Shown here piece after piece: positions 16,417 through 24,648 of a stretch of DNA of 64,000 nt. Position numbers and translations under genes: made by a program. The notes under the pieces are model-generated. The model saw only the letters and a list, made by a program, of their open reading frames with translations, did not search any database and was not told the DNA's origin. The stretch spans positions 31,807 through 95,806 of the forward strand of contig CAMLML010000004.1 in NCBI GenBank assembly GCA_946481095.1. The letters are read 5' to 3'. Numbering within the stretch: position 1 is the first letter of the stretch; each line of letters begins with the position of its first letter. This DNA comes from an uncultured Cellvibrio sp. (GTDB lineage Bacteria; Pseudomonadota; Gammaproteobacteria; Pseudomonadales; Cellvibrionaceae).

Positions 16417-16722
16417 ATGAGTGATTGGGATTTTCTTCATGATCGAACGGCAAATATTTCCAATAGAAATATGGTGATTCCAGTATCGCAACTACAGGAA
16501 GAAACTCTCAACAACATTTTGGAGGAGTTTATAACGCGAGAAGGGACTGATTACGGCGATTATGAAATCAGTCTTCAGCAGAAAGTTGACCGACTTAAGC
16601 GGCAAATCGTTCAAGGCGAGGTTGTAATTGTGTTCGACTCAGTATTGGAAAGCGTTAACCTGATGACTAAAAAGGACTACGTAAGTAATTGGGGTCAAGT
16701 AAATCGGTCAGAGCAAAATTAA
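16417..16722 (+). CDS. UPF0270 (YheU-like) protein
   Basis: A 101-residue cytosolic protein. The segment MVIPVSQLQEETLNNILEEF followed by TREGTDYGDYEISLQQKVDR matches the YheU/UPF0270 family, which is about 70 residues long and of unknown function. Here an extra 18 residues precede and 14 follow the core. GAGG lies 9 bases before the start. It directly follows hairpin site 2 and is followed by a TTGGCCGAATGC string that recurs, with one difference, upstream of this gene (16374), which gives a cassette-like setting. Family call by motif; role unknown. Confidence 0.75.
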   Translation: MSDWDFLHDRTANISNRNMVIPVSQLQEETLNNILEEFITREGTDYGDYEISLQQKVDRLKRQIVQGEVVIVFDSVLESVNLMTKKDYVSNWGQVNRSEQN

Positions 16723-16836
16723 GCGTCTGCTTTGGCCGAATGCAGAACTTTCGATCCAGTATTAAGCCCCAAACCTATTAAGAAAACAGTAATTTATTTA
16801 AGGTCAGAACTCTTTAGTTATGAGGAAATTTTTTAG

Positions 16837-17106
16837 ATGCTTAGATGGTTGGCTGTACTTACAGTTTTAACAGGTTGCTCTTACTTTGTTTCTTGGAATG
16901 ATGTGAGTAAGCCTTTAATTGGCCATCCGATACATGAAATTACAGAGTTATGGGGACAGCCTGATGGGGTGTTGGAGCAAGGAACGAAAAAAATTTACAG
17001 ATATGATTTAAAAAAATTAGATCCATCTTGTATTCATTATTGGGTTGTTGATGAAAAAGGAACTATTATTGATTTTTATTACAAAGGGTATTGTAGGCCT
17101 ATTTGA
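16837..17106 (+). CDS. Small lipoprotein of unknown function
   Basis: 89 residues. MLRWLAVLTVLTGCSYF is a lipoprotein signal with the lipidated Cys near residue 14. The mature part (HEITELWGQPDGVLEQGTKKIYRYD ending in a Cys-containing strand) has a BamE/SmpA-like flavour, with a helix followed by GxP and Tyr-rich strands, but no confident family match. It ends 26 bases before a strong bidirectional terminator. Probably an outer-membrane or periplasmic lipoprotein. Confidence 0.65.
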   Translation: MLRWLAVLTVLTGCSYFVSWNDVSKPLIGHPIHEITELWGQPDGVLEQGTKKIYRYDLKKLDPSCIHYWVVDEKGTIIDFYYKGYCRPI

Positions 17107-17131
17107 TTAAGATGCTGTAAAAATAACGAAG

Positions 17132-17190
17132 AAAAACCACTAAAAAATGAAAAAAACATTCACTCATTTATTAGTGGTTTTGGATTTATT
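17132..17190. terminator. Bidirectional terminator between convergent genes
   Basis: AAAACCACTAA (17133-17143) pairs with TTAGTGGTTTT (17171-17181), with T-rich sequence on the right and A-rich on the left. It serves the small lipoprotein gene and the lectin-like gene. Confidence 0.8.
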
Positions 17191-17199
17191 TTTTATCCG

Positions 17200-18321
17200 T
17201 TACTGAACAACCGCGCATCCACACACAGACATTACACCTTCCACTGTGGTTCGCCATTGCCCGTTCCATTTCAGACCGGCATTGGAACACACTGTTGGGC
17301 ACTTGCTTGGCGCATCCTGATTGCTCCAGATTGGTCCGGCATTCATGTCAACGGGTGACACAACTGCAGCGGGGCCGTTGTAACTGATGGCGACGTTACC
17401 ACCGGTTGTATAGGCAGCGCGTTGATTGTTGCAGGTGCCGCTGTTACTGCGTTCATCGCAATACAAGGTATTGTTTGGACCCACTATCGCGGGGTAAGTA
17501 CCGCCACCGGGAATAGTACAAACGCCATTCACTGCGCGCGGTGCATTAATGGGGGCATTACAACTTGGACTGGGATTGGGATAACCGCTGTTAGCCAGGC
17601 TTCCGCTACAGTTGGTGGCTGCCCAGCCGAATACGCCGGGAAGATTAGCGTTTTGCCCAAGCACTTTATTCTGCGCAAAACTGGTATTGGCTGGCCAACC
17701 GGGGTAAGGACTCGCACCATTCATGGTTGATACGCTCAACATTGAATTGACGCCATTAACGGCACTGATATCGGTGTCATCCGCATTGGCACAACTGCTG
17801 CCCACTGAACCATTAATACCGAAGTTAAGTGATGTCTCTGCCAAATTAGTGGCATTGGGAAAAGTGCTATTGCTACAGCCATTATTATTGGTGAAACCCA
17901 CATCTGTTGGCGTGAAGAAAAAATTGAGAGTAACCGCTGGACTACATGTTGATGTCCCACAACTAAATGTTTGTGGTTGATAGCTAATAGTTTCACCTGC
18001 CGCCATTTTGTAAGAACCTTTATCAGTAACCGATGGAACTAAAGTGAAACTGATAGGCTTGTTGGTAACACTGGAAACGAATACCAGATTTTTATCACTA
18101 AGACTTGATATTTGTGTTCCAAGATTTGTACAACCCTTTGGCATTGTTGTAGGTGGTTGCCCAAGAACAACGTTGGCATAGACTGTCGAGTTTGTCGTAT
18201 TAGTAACGGTTAATGCTGTGGGGGAAGCACCAGCGGGTAATACATTTTGCGCCAATGTCGCGATGCTGGTAAATAAAAAAACAGTAGCGCATAAAATCGA
18301 TTTAAAAAAAGATTGATTCAT
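17200..18321 (-). CDS. Secreted protein with C-terminal MVL/mannan-binding lectin domain
   Basis: A 373-residue exported protein (signal MNQSFFKSILCATVFLFTS and onwards, cleavage near LAQ). The first 300 residues are Asn/Ser/Thr/Cys-rich beta sandwich-like sequence (many CxxC pairs suggest disulfides) with a thaumatin-like composition. The last 50 residues, NAGPIWSNQDAPSKCPTVC then LKWNGQWRTTVEGVMSVCGC, match the mannan-binding lectin module first seen in Microcystis viridis lectin. It probably binds mannan or other glycans outside the cell. No catalytic motif was recognised. It is monocistronic and flanked by the terminator at 17132. Confidence 0.7.
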   Translation of the reverse strand: MNQSFFKSILCATVFLFTSIATLAQNVLPAGASPTALTVTNTTNSTVYANVVLGQPPTTMPKGCTNLGTQISSLSDKNLVFVSSVTNKPISFTLVPSVTDKGSYKMAAGETISYQPQTFSCGTSTCSPAVTLNFFFTPTDVGFTNNNGCSNSTFPNATNLAETSLNFGINGSVGSSCANADDTDISAVNGVNSMLSVSTMNGASPYPGWPANTSFAQNKVLGQNANLPGVFGWAATNCSGSLANSGYPNPSPSCNAPINAPRAVNGVCTIPGGGTYPAIVGPNNTLYCDERSNSGTCNNQRAAYTTGGNVAISYNGPAAVVSPVDMNAGPIWSNQDAPSKCPTVCSNAGLKWNGQWRTTVEGVMSVCGCAVVQ

Positions 18322-18545
18322 TTTTATCAGCTCTTGTTATGAAGATCAAAAAAACAACAACGATCAAATAGAACCGAATAAAAAGTTTATTTAAATCGCA
18401 GTTGATCTTTATCTGCAACCATCTGCATCAGATCAATAATAGTGAGCCTTTCATTGCCCTCAGTATCAGTTTGGGATCAGTTGAGGCAATGATGAATCAA
18501 GAGCCAGACATATTTTTTGAATAGGTCAACGCTTGATCGGTAACA

Positions 18546-19055
18546 TTACGCAATAAAAAATATCAAACCGTAAACAATCAGTGATCCAATAATGTAATAA
18601 ATATTGACCCGTTTTTCTTTGTCTTCATCTGCACGAGCGTTAAAAATATCCAGTACCGCTTGTCGTAATAAGAAGGTGTAAAGCACATAGTAGAGAAATG
18701 GAATTACGTGCACATAAAACGGAAAATCGCTGACGTGTTTTCCAAATAAACCGAGCAACCAATCAATTTCAGCGTAAATACCAAAAATCCCCAAGCCTGC
18801 GTTGATAAACATCCATTTCACTTCTTCTTTACCGAAAAAATTCAGGTAAAAAATGCAATAAATCAAAATTGCAAAACCACCATGCGCATATAAAAACAAA
18901 ACCGGCGGGCCATTTTCAGTGTAAGCCATAAAAAAACCTGAACCGCCAAACATCAACATGTGCACCATAAAAAATGGATAAATAGCAAAGCCGGATAAGG
19001 AATCGCCTTTTTTGTACTGTTTGCCATTGATAGTGATATCAGATTTCAATTTCAT
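18546..19055 (-). CDS. Polytopic membrane protein of unknown function
   Basis: 169 residues with about five hydrophobic helices (SGFAIYPFFMVHMLMFGG, a VLFLYAHGGFAILIYCIFYL stretch, a FINAGLGIFGIYAEIDWLLG stretch, VHVIPFLYYVLYTFLLRQAVL and a C-terminal YYIIGSLIVYGLIFFIA). No family was recognised. Its start lies directly after one copy of a 102-bp direct repeat (19060-19161), which supplies its leader. It is the last gene in a minus-strand run of small unknown genes. Confidence 0.7.
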   Translation of the reverse strand: MKLKSDITINGKQYKKGDSLSGFAIYPFFMVHMLMFGGSGFFMAYTENGPPVLFLYAHGGFAILIYCIFYLNFFGKEEVKWMFINAGLGIFGIYAEIDWLLGLFGKHVSDFPFYVHVIPFLYYVLYTFLLRQAVLDIFNARADEDKEKRVNIYYIIGSLIVYGLIFFIA

Positions 19056-19059
19056 AAAT

Positions 19060-19161
19060 TAGCACCATCTTTAAGTACGCAGTTTAAATTGGGCAAGATG
19101 CTTTTTCGCCTTTCGATATTGATTCGAACTTTCCAAAATGTCTTGCCCACATGAAATTGTA
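19060..19161. repeat. 102-bp direct repeat, copy 1
   Basis: Near-identical (about 5 differences in 102) to 21557-21658 in the same orientation. This copy is a detached duplicate of the last 26 or so codons of the lipoprotein gene at 21581 plus its downstream leader. It contains an inverted repeat TGGGCAAGA...TCTTGCCCA. It ends right at the start of the 18546-19055 gene. Confidence 0.9.
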
Positions 19162-19198
19162 AAAAATAGTTTTACCCTGATAATTACTCTGTTATGAA

Positions 19199-19765
19199 TT
19201 AGATGGAGCTTTTTATTTTCATAATGACCTTGCTACTACCAATAAACAGAAGCTTCTCCAAGTCGTTAATATTAAAACTGGGCCTGAGCCCGATTAAACC
19301 CTGCAATGTAAGAAGGCGACCAAAAAACTCTTTCCAAGGCATTTTTTCTGTAACAGATATTACTTTCTTTGTTTCCCCTGAATTGAGATTGCTTAGCTTT
19401 GAAACTAAAGTAACTTTTGGTCGCCAAAATATAGGGAATGGAATATCTGAAAAAAGTGCTGTACCTAGCTGGAATTCAGATATTAAAACGTCGAGAACAA
19501 GGTCGTTTTCCAATACATCCGATCTGGATGTTGATGGAGGGATACAAAATATTTCAGCGAGACTTTCTTTAAGCTTGCCATCCAGCTCGACAATACCTGT
19601 CAAATCCCACGAATCAAAACTCTTTTTTATTCCTGTTCGAGGTACAACTGCTAAAGTGCCAAGATAAACTCTTGGCTTTTCCTTTTTAAAAATTTTCTCC
19701 AGCACAATAATCCCCTTTGATTTCGCCTGGACTCCGACCCCGTTTCCTGGATACTTGCTAGGCAT
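19199..19765 (-). CDS. Hypothetical protein
   Basis: 188 residues, no signal peptide or clear membrane helix, mixed alpha/beta, and no family recognised. The start overlaps the end of the upstream membrane lipoprotein gene by 8 bases, so the two are co-transcribed and probably act together. It lies inside the block bounded by the 102-bp direct repeats. AT-rich codon use. Confidence 0.6.
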   Translation of the reverse strand: MPSKYPGNGVGVQAKSKGIIVLEKIFKKEKPRVYLGTLAVVPRTGIKKSFDSWDLTGIVELDGKLKESLAEIFCIPPSTSRSDVLENDLVLDVLISEFQLGTALFSDIPFPIFWRPKVTLVSKLSNLNSGETKKVISVTEKMPWKEFFGRLLTLQGLIGLRPSFNINDLEKLLFIGSSKVIMKIKSSI

Positions 19766-20186
19766 TTTTTGTTTTCAGATAGTGTCGGAAACAGAACCCT
19801 ATTTCAATCAGGGCCAGCACAACCAATGAAATTGAACTGGCATACGCAAGATACCCGCCGAATAATATTTCGTCAGACCAAAACGTAAGATTAAATATTA
19901 CATAAAGTGCTGCACCGCTAAAAAACAATAAACCGAAAGCTGTTTTAATTTTAGGAGGACTTTTTCGCGTTAAAAAAAACAGAGCCAATGGTGCTATTAA
20001 AGCCAGGGCATTTATCCATGAATCAATTTCTTTAGGTGATTCAAATGCATATTGTTTTTCTATAACCTTTTTAGGCTGTTCGCCAGCCTCTTGTTTTTCA
20101 CTCTTTGTGCATTGTGACAGAGGTAAAAATAAACAGCAGATTAATAACACGGAAAAAAAGAATTTTAACTTTACGATAATGGTCAT
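19758..20186 (-). CDS. Hypothetical lipoprotein with three membrane helices
   Basis: 142 residues. The N-terminus resembles a lipoprotein signal (FFFSVLLICCLFLPLSQCTK, Cys near residue 27). A charged segment follows, then three hydrophobic helices (WINALALIAPLALFFLT, AFGLLFFSGAALYVIFNLTF and a YASSISLVVLALIEIGFCF stretch). No family was recognised. It is coupled by overlap to the 19199 gene. Confidence 0.6.
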   Translation of the reverse strand: MTIIVKLKFFFSVLLICCLFLPLSQCTKSEKQEAGEQPKKVIEKQYAFESPKEIDSWINALALIAPLALFFLTRKSPPKIKTAFGLLFFSGAALYVIFNLTFWSDEILFGGYLAYASSISLVVLALIEIGFCFRHYLKTKNA

Positions 20187-20223
20187 TTCCTGTACCTATT
20201 TAGCCTACTCACAAATGCCTCCA

Positions 20224-20625
20224 TTAATTAATTGCTTTCCGTAATGCATTTACAGAATTCAGCCAATCATCAGCTCCGACTTCTTCCCATAGTTCGCGTA
20301 GTTCTGAATCCTCATCAAGAACACGTTCTAAAACACGATTGGCTTTGGCGATAAGTGCAGAGTTTGGCTTAATCGAAACGGATTTTACCCATTTATCAAT
20401 TTCTTCAGAGTAGGCATCAGTTTGTGTTCCTTTTCCAAGTAACTTTGCGATAACCTCGATTGCTGCAATAGCCACTGACGCTTCTGGTGCGTCCAGATAT
20501 TCATCGGTTTCTAATGCATTATTAAGGGCTTCTTCTATTAAGGACAAATCTTTTGTCTCTTCCAGATCCACAGCCCAATCACTTGCGTCATCATTACCAA
20601 ACGGTTCGTGTGACCATGCGCCCAT
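20224..20625 (-). CDS. DUF4259 domain protein
   Basis: 133 residues. MGAWSHEPFGNDDASDWAVD is the typical opening of the DUF4259 family, which is found widely as single small cytosolic proteins of unknown role, often among immunity-like gene clusters. The start at 20625 is chosen over the longer ORF because AGAGGAAAA precedes it and the family motif begins there. Acidic, helical, no membrane segment. Confidence 0.8.
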   Translation of the reverse strand: MGAWSHEPFGNDDASDWAVDLEETKDLSLIEEALNNALETDEYLDAPEASVAIAAIEVIAKLLGKGTQTDAYSEEIDKWVKSVSIKPNSALIAKANRVLERVLDEDSELRELWEEVGADDWLNSVNALRKAIN

Positions 20626-20776
20626 CGTATTTTTCCTCTGAGTTAGATTTTTAGTTAACAATAAATAATTAATTCAGTAAAACAATCAAGAAATTTTTAA
20701 GGTTTTTTTGCAGCATATGATTTTATTTGCGCCGGGTCATAAAATTTCGATTTCTGTCCATAATTAATTCTACATA

Positions 20777-21001
20777 CTACTTACATTTATGGTTTTCTGG
20801 TACTGGATGGGATATTTGAAAGTCACATTCACATAACTCATAGTTGAAGCTACCGCCCTTGTCCAGACATGAATCAATACTATCGAATTTATGAGTTAAC
20901 GGAAGTATAAAAGTTAGCATTAACCCAATAACAATCGGCCCCGCGATCAGAAACAGTATAATTTTATTTTCATTTTTAAATAAATTATTGATGCTGTGCA
21001 T
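20777..21001 (-). CDS. Small single-pass membrane protein
   Basis: 74 residues with one hydrophobic helix (IILFLIAGPIVIGLMLTFIL) and a Cys-containing C-terminal tail (CLDKGGSFNYELCECDF) that would face the periplasm. Unknown family. It follows the 21016 gene on the same strand with a 14-base gap, so it is probably co-transcribed. Confidence 0.5.
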   Translation of the reverse strand: MHSINNLFKNENKIILFLIAGPIVIGLMLTFILPLTHKFDSIDSCLDKGGSFNYELCECDFQISHPVPENHKCK

Positions 21002-21015
21002 AATTATTTAACTTT

Positions 21016-21555
21016 TCAGATACTGGCCAAGCGGTTCTGATAATCTTCGTGCCAAAGCCGAGCCACCCACCACTCGTCATAATTTTTCTGCATTTCGCAA
21101 AGGGCATCTTCAAGAGTTAACGATAAAGCCCAAGGTAGATAATTCTTCTCGATAATTGAACGCAATCGAACCAGCTTCGAAATTACAATATCTCTATGAA
21201 CATCTTCATATTCTAAACGCCCATATGGGAGACTCATTAACAATGAAGGATTAAAATTCCAACTTTTTTGCGTCAATTCAAGCAATTCAGGGTCAAGCAC
21301 CCATGGATATTCACCTGGTTCAGTAGGTTGTTTTGGACTCAACTTTTCATTTTTGCATCTGAGGAACTTGTGCCTAAATGCAAGAATATGCGCAATTGAA
21401 CCCCGTGACACAAACCTTCCTCCGCCTCTAATCAGCGCTATTTGTACTTCGTTATTGTCATAGAAAAGGCTTTTACCCTTTGAGACAAAACCAATAGCTT
21501 GCAAAGGTAACACTACATGCTGCTCAAACTGATTCTCGAATTCATTAAAATCCAT
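21016..21555 (-). CDS. Hypothetical protein, DUF4304-like
   Basis: 179 residues, cytosolic. The opening (FENQFEQHVVLPLQAIGF then SKGKSLFYDNNEVQIALIRG) resembles DUF4304-type small proteins, but the match is weak. The C-terminal half is helical (LSLTLEDALCEMQKNYDEWW). The gene starts directly after copy 2 of the 102-bp direct repeat, mirroring the arrangement at 19055. Confidence 0.55.
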   Translation of the reverse strand: MDFNEFENQFEQHVVLPLQAIGFVSKGKSLFYDNNEVQIALIRGGGRFVSRGSIAHILAFRHKFLRCKNEKLSPKQPTEPGEYPWVLDPELLELTQKSWNFNPSLLMSLPYGRLEYEDVHRDIVISKLVRLRSIIEKNYLPWALSLTLEDALCEMQKNYDEWWVARLWHEDYQNRLASI

Positions 21556-21556
21556 A

Positions 21557-21658
21557 TAGCACCATCTTTAAGTAAGCAGTTTAAATTGGGCAAGATACTT
21601 TTTCACCTTTCGATATTGATTCTAATTTTCCAAAATGTCTTGCCCACATGAAATTGTA
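21557..21658. repeat. 102-bp direct repeat, copy 2
   Basis: The presumed parental copy. It covers the 3' end of the lipoprotein gene (from its stop at 21581 rightward) and the leader of the 21016-21555 gene. About 95% identical to 19060-19161. Confidence 0.9.
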
Positions 21659-22018
21659 TGCATAAGCATTAATTGACGACTTACAGTCGCCACTGCCTTG
21701 CTCGACATTTATAGCAAGTAAATAGCCCGATGAATCACTTTGAGGAAGAGTTACCAGATATTTTTTGCCGTTTGGAGAGACTTCTTTTAACACATAGAAA
21801 TTAGTTGTGACATTGGCCCCATTAACATAAACATCCCTTTTCCATCGAAAACATTTCGAAAGATAAGTTTCAACATCTTGAGTCAGTTTTTCTATCGGCT
21901 GGCTGCTACACATTGCAGGGCTTTTTGATCCAGTTTCCATAAGCGATTGCTCAGATTTTGGAAAATTAATACAACCTGTCAAGGTAACGAATGTGGTGAT
22001 TATTACGAATTTTTTCAT
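21581..22018 (-). CDS. Small lipoprotein of unknown function
   Basis: 145 residues starting at 22018, where GGAGA is 5 bases upstream. MKKFVIITTFVTLTGCINF gives a lipidated Cys at 16. The mature protein has Cys-containing segments (MCSSQPIEKLTQDVETYLSK; CFRWKRDVY) and ends MWARHFGKLESISKGEKV plus a CPI terminus. No known family. The last 26 codons are duplicated in the 19060-19161 repeat. Confidence 0.7.
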   Translation of the reverse strand: MKKFVIITTFVTLTGCINFPKSEQSLMETGSKSPAMCSSQPIEKLTQDVETYLSKCFRWKRDVYVNGANVTTNFYVLKEVSPNGKKYLVTLPQSDSSGYLLAINVEQGSGDCKSSINAYAYNFMWARHFGKLESISKGEKVSCPI

Positions 22019-22090
22019 TTTATCTCCATAAAGCTGCTGCTTAAAAATAATTTCACTCCGACTAATTCGACCCCAGTTTCTAAATCCCAT

Positions 22091-22939
22091 TCATTTTATT
22101 TGTTTTAATGTGTTGTATGCAATTCGCCAAGCCTCATGGTTGATTTTAACTGCTTTTTCAATACTAATAGCGTCAGGCTCATACCTAACCGATGCATCAA
22201 AATTAAATAAGCTCCAATTTATTCGCGGGTCCGGTATGTAGCCAACTTTTGATGCCTCCTTCACTAACTTTTCAATATTATGTGTTTTTGAATAAGTTGA
22301 GTTACGACCTATTAGCTCTTTTAGACACTTCTCTGCAAATTGTAGGGAGTGCCATGATGATAAAGCTGCATTTATGTTAAAGCCACAAAGGAGCTGACAA
22401 CTAACTATAGAATCGTCACGAGCTGACCGAACTAGCTCAGACTTATATTTTTTAAACTCATCAGCAACACCTATGCAAGTGGCATACATAGCTTGTATTA
22501 AATTTTCTTCGGCACTTGTAAGATTTTCTCTAATTTTATTGGGAAGCTTTTGAACAAAATCAACTCCATTCACTATCTTTTCGTACTTAAATGCATGCTT
22601 GCTTGAGACCACCTTTACTCCAAAGGCTAAAGGTAATTTAACTTCATAAGCGTGACCTGAAATCCAGATTGGAAAACTTGCTGGGCTAAAATCAACTTTT
22701 AAAAGATCACCATATGTTTTGGAATACCAATGGTAGACATGATCGGAAGCATTGTTACTTGTGACTGGAAAATTAATATTCTCACAGTGCGGATTGATCA
22801 ATGGCCCAGAAACATTCATGCTTTTTAGCAGTTCAATTACGGCACCAATTGGTCTTGCTGATACCTTCACCTCTCTTTTGATAAAGTCCCCATCGATTTC
22901 TGATATTTTCAGCTCGAATTCGGATTCATTAAGTTCCAT
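22091..22939 (-). CDS. HEPN-like domain protein of unknown function
   Basis: 282 residues. The N-terminal 120 residues are beta-rich and unrecognised. The C-terminal part (about 160-282) has a four-helix pattern with NAALSSWHSLQFAEKCLKEL, THNIEKLVKEASKVG and ISIEKAVKINHEAWRIAYNT, which resembles HEPN domains of RNases and nucleotide-transfer partners; a canonical RxxxxH motif is not obvious. A palindrome at 22961-22978 lies 22 bases before the start. Given the neighbouring small orphan genes, a defence or stress role is possible but not shown. Confidence 0.55.
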   Translation of the reverse strand: MELNESEFELKISEIDGDFIKREVKVSARPIGAVIELLKSMNVSGPLINPHCENINFPVTSNNASDHVYHWYSKTYGDLLKVDFSPASFPIWISGHAYEVKLPLAFGVKVVSSKHAFKYEKIVNGVDFVQKLPNKIRENLTSAEENLIQAMYATCIGVADEFKKYKSELVRSARDDSIVSCQLLCGFNINAALSSWHSLQFAEKCLKELIGRNSTYSKTHNIEKLVKEASKVGYIPDPRINWSLFNFDASVRYEPDAISIEKAVKINHEAWRIAYNTLKQIK

Positions 22940-22960
22940 AAAGGCAAACTCTCGACTGGA

Positions 22961-22978
22961 TATATTTCCGGAAATATA
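22961..22978. promoter_or_regulatory. Perfect 18-bp palindrome upstream of the HEPN-like gene
   Basis: TATATTTCC/GGAAATATA, immediately upstream of the 22939 start. The unit ATATATTTCCG also repeats directly (22960 and 22974). Probably an operator; the binding protein is not identified. Confidence 0.55.
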
Positions 22979-23131
22979 TTTCCGCGATTTTTTGAAGATT
23001 GAAAAACAAATGAGCTAAATATCAATTTTAATTAAATTTAGAAATAAACAATTTGATTGTTTTGTACATATACATCTTGCACCATCACTTTGCAACAGCA
23101 CCAAACAGGATACATACAACTTTTTCAGAAT

Positions 23132-23161
23132 AAAAAACGCCGCAACAAGTGCGGCGTTTTT
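23132..23161 (-). terminator. Terminator of argH
   Basis: Stem AACGCCGC/GCGGCGTT with a 6-nt loop, flanked by A-run and T-run, 12 bases past the argH stop. Confidence 0.88.
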
Positions 23162-23172
23162 ACAAGAGCTAT

Positions 23173-24573
23173 TTAACTTCGGCTGGCGAGACTTTCTTTA
23201 GCCCGCTTCGCCGCTGCCTTAACCTGCACCGGCGCAGTCCCACCAATATGATTTCTTGCAGCAACAGAACCTTCCAGCGTCAACACTGCAAAAACATCTT
23301 GCTCGATGGCGTTTGAAAATTGTTGTAATTCTTGCAGTGACATTTCGGATAAATCTTTTCCGGTTTTTACGCCATAGCCAACGGATTTGCCGACGACCTC
23401 ATGCGCATCACGGAAAGCAACGCCTTTGCGTACCAGATAATCGGCGAGGTCGGTTGCAGTGGAGAATCCGCGTTTTGCGGCTTCGTACATTTTTTCTTTT
23501 TTGGGCTGGATTGCCGGGATCATATCGGCGAATGCACGCAAACAATCTTTCACTGTATCGATGGCATCGAATACGGGCTCTTTGTCTTCCTGATTATCTT
23601 TGTTGTAAGCAAGAGGCTGGGATTTCATCAAGGTTAATAATGCAATTAAATGTCCATTGACGCGACCGGTTTTTCCGCGAACCAATTCGGGCACGTCGGG
23701 ATTTTTTTTCTGCGGCATGATGGATGAGCCAGTGCAAAAACGATCTGGCAAATTAATAAATGAAAATTGCGATGAGGTCCAAAGTACCAACTCTTCACTC
23801 ATGCGTGACAGATGCGTCATTAAAATACTGGCGAATGCGCAAAACTCGATTGCGAAATCGCGGTCGCTGACCGAGTCGAGTGAATTTTCTGTCGGCGCTG
23901 TGAAGCCTAATAATTCTGCAGTGTAGTGGCGATCAATTGGATACGTCGTTCCTGCCAAAGCCGCTGCACCTAAAGGTGAATAATTCAAACGCTTGCGGCA
24001 ATCCAGCAGACGGCCGTAGTCGCGCTGCAGCATTTCAAACCAGGCTAATAAATGGTGGCCAAAAGTGACGGGCTGTGCAGTTTGTAAATGGGTGAAGCCG
24101 GGCATGATGGTGTCGAATTCGCGATCAGCGAGATCGACCAAACCTGTTTGCAAACGAGTCAGTTCTTTGCTGATTGCATCAATTTCGTCGCGCAGATAGA
24201 GGCGTATGTCGGTGGCGACTTGATCGTTGCGCGAACGTCCGGTATGAAGCTTCTTGCCCGCAATGCCGATGCTTTCGGTCAGACGAGCTTCGATGTTCAT
24301 GTGCACATCTTCCAGGCTGATCGACCAATCAAATTTACCTGCGTTAATTTGCTGGCGAATATCTTCCAGACCTTGCTGGATTTTGTGCAGATCATCTGCA
24401 GTCAACACACCGGCTTTGGCCAGCATGGTGGCGTGGGCAATTGAGCCGTTGATATCGTGATGAAAAAGTCGCTGATCAAAGCTGACGGATGCAGTGAATC
24501 TTTCTACAAAAGCATCGGTCGCTTCGGAAAAGCGCCCGCCCCAGGGTTTGATCGGTTGGTCGTTCTGGCTCAT
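23173..24573 (-). CDS. argH: Argininosuccinate lyase
   Basis: Last step of arginine synthesis: argininosuccinate to arginine plus fumarate. The 466-residue product belongs to the fumarase/aspartase superfamily, with the [12 protein letters not shown] signature (catalytic Ser in the flexible loop, near residue 282), [13 protein letters not shown] (near 112) and [11 protein letters not shown] (near 160). Full length and intact. It diverges from algZ with 75 bases between starts, the same neighbourhood as argH-algZ(fimS)-algR in Pseudomonas. Confidence 0.98.
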   Translation of the reverse strand: MSQNDQPIKPWGGRFSEATDAFVERFTASVSFDQRLFHHDINGSIAHATMLAKAGVLTADDLHKIQQGLEDIRQQINAGKFDWSISLEDVHMNIEARLTESIGIAGKKLHTGRSRNDQVATDIRLYLRDEIDAISKELTRLQTGLVDLADREFDTIMPGFTHLQTAQPVTFGHHLLAWFEMLQRDYGRLLDCRKRLNYSPLGAAALAGTTYPIDRHYTAELLGFTAPTENSLDSVSDRDFAIEFCAFASILMTHLSRMSEELVLWTSSQFSFINLPDRFCTGSSIMPQKKNPDVPELVRGKTGRVNGHLIALLTLMKSQPLAYNKDNQEDKEPVFDAIDTVKDCLRAFADMIPAIQPKKEKMYEAAKRGFSTATDLADYLVRKGVAFRDAHEVVGKSVGYGVKTGKDLSEMSLQELQQFSNAIEQDVFAVLTLEGSVAARNHIGGTAPVQVKAAAKRAKESLASRS

Positions 24574-24648
24574 GAATGGAATCTGCCTGCTATGCTAGGA
24601 AACAAAAAGGGGCGCATTATAACCAGTGCCCAAGTAAAGGCCTAATTT

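Noticed and set aside
12000..17200. A full integron
   Set aside because: No integrase gene is in the window, and only two attC-like hairpins with imperfect cores were found, so only single sites are reported.
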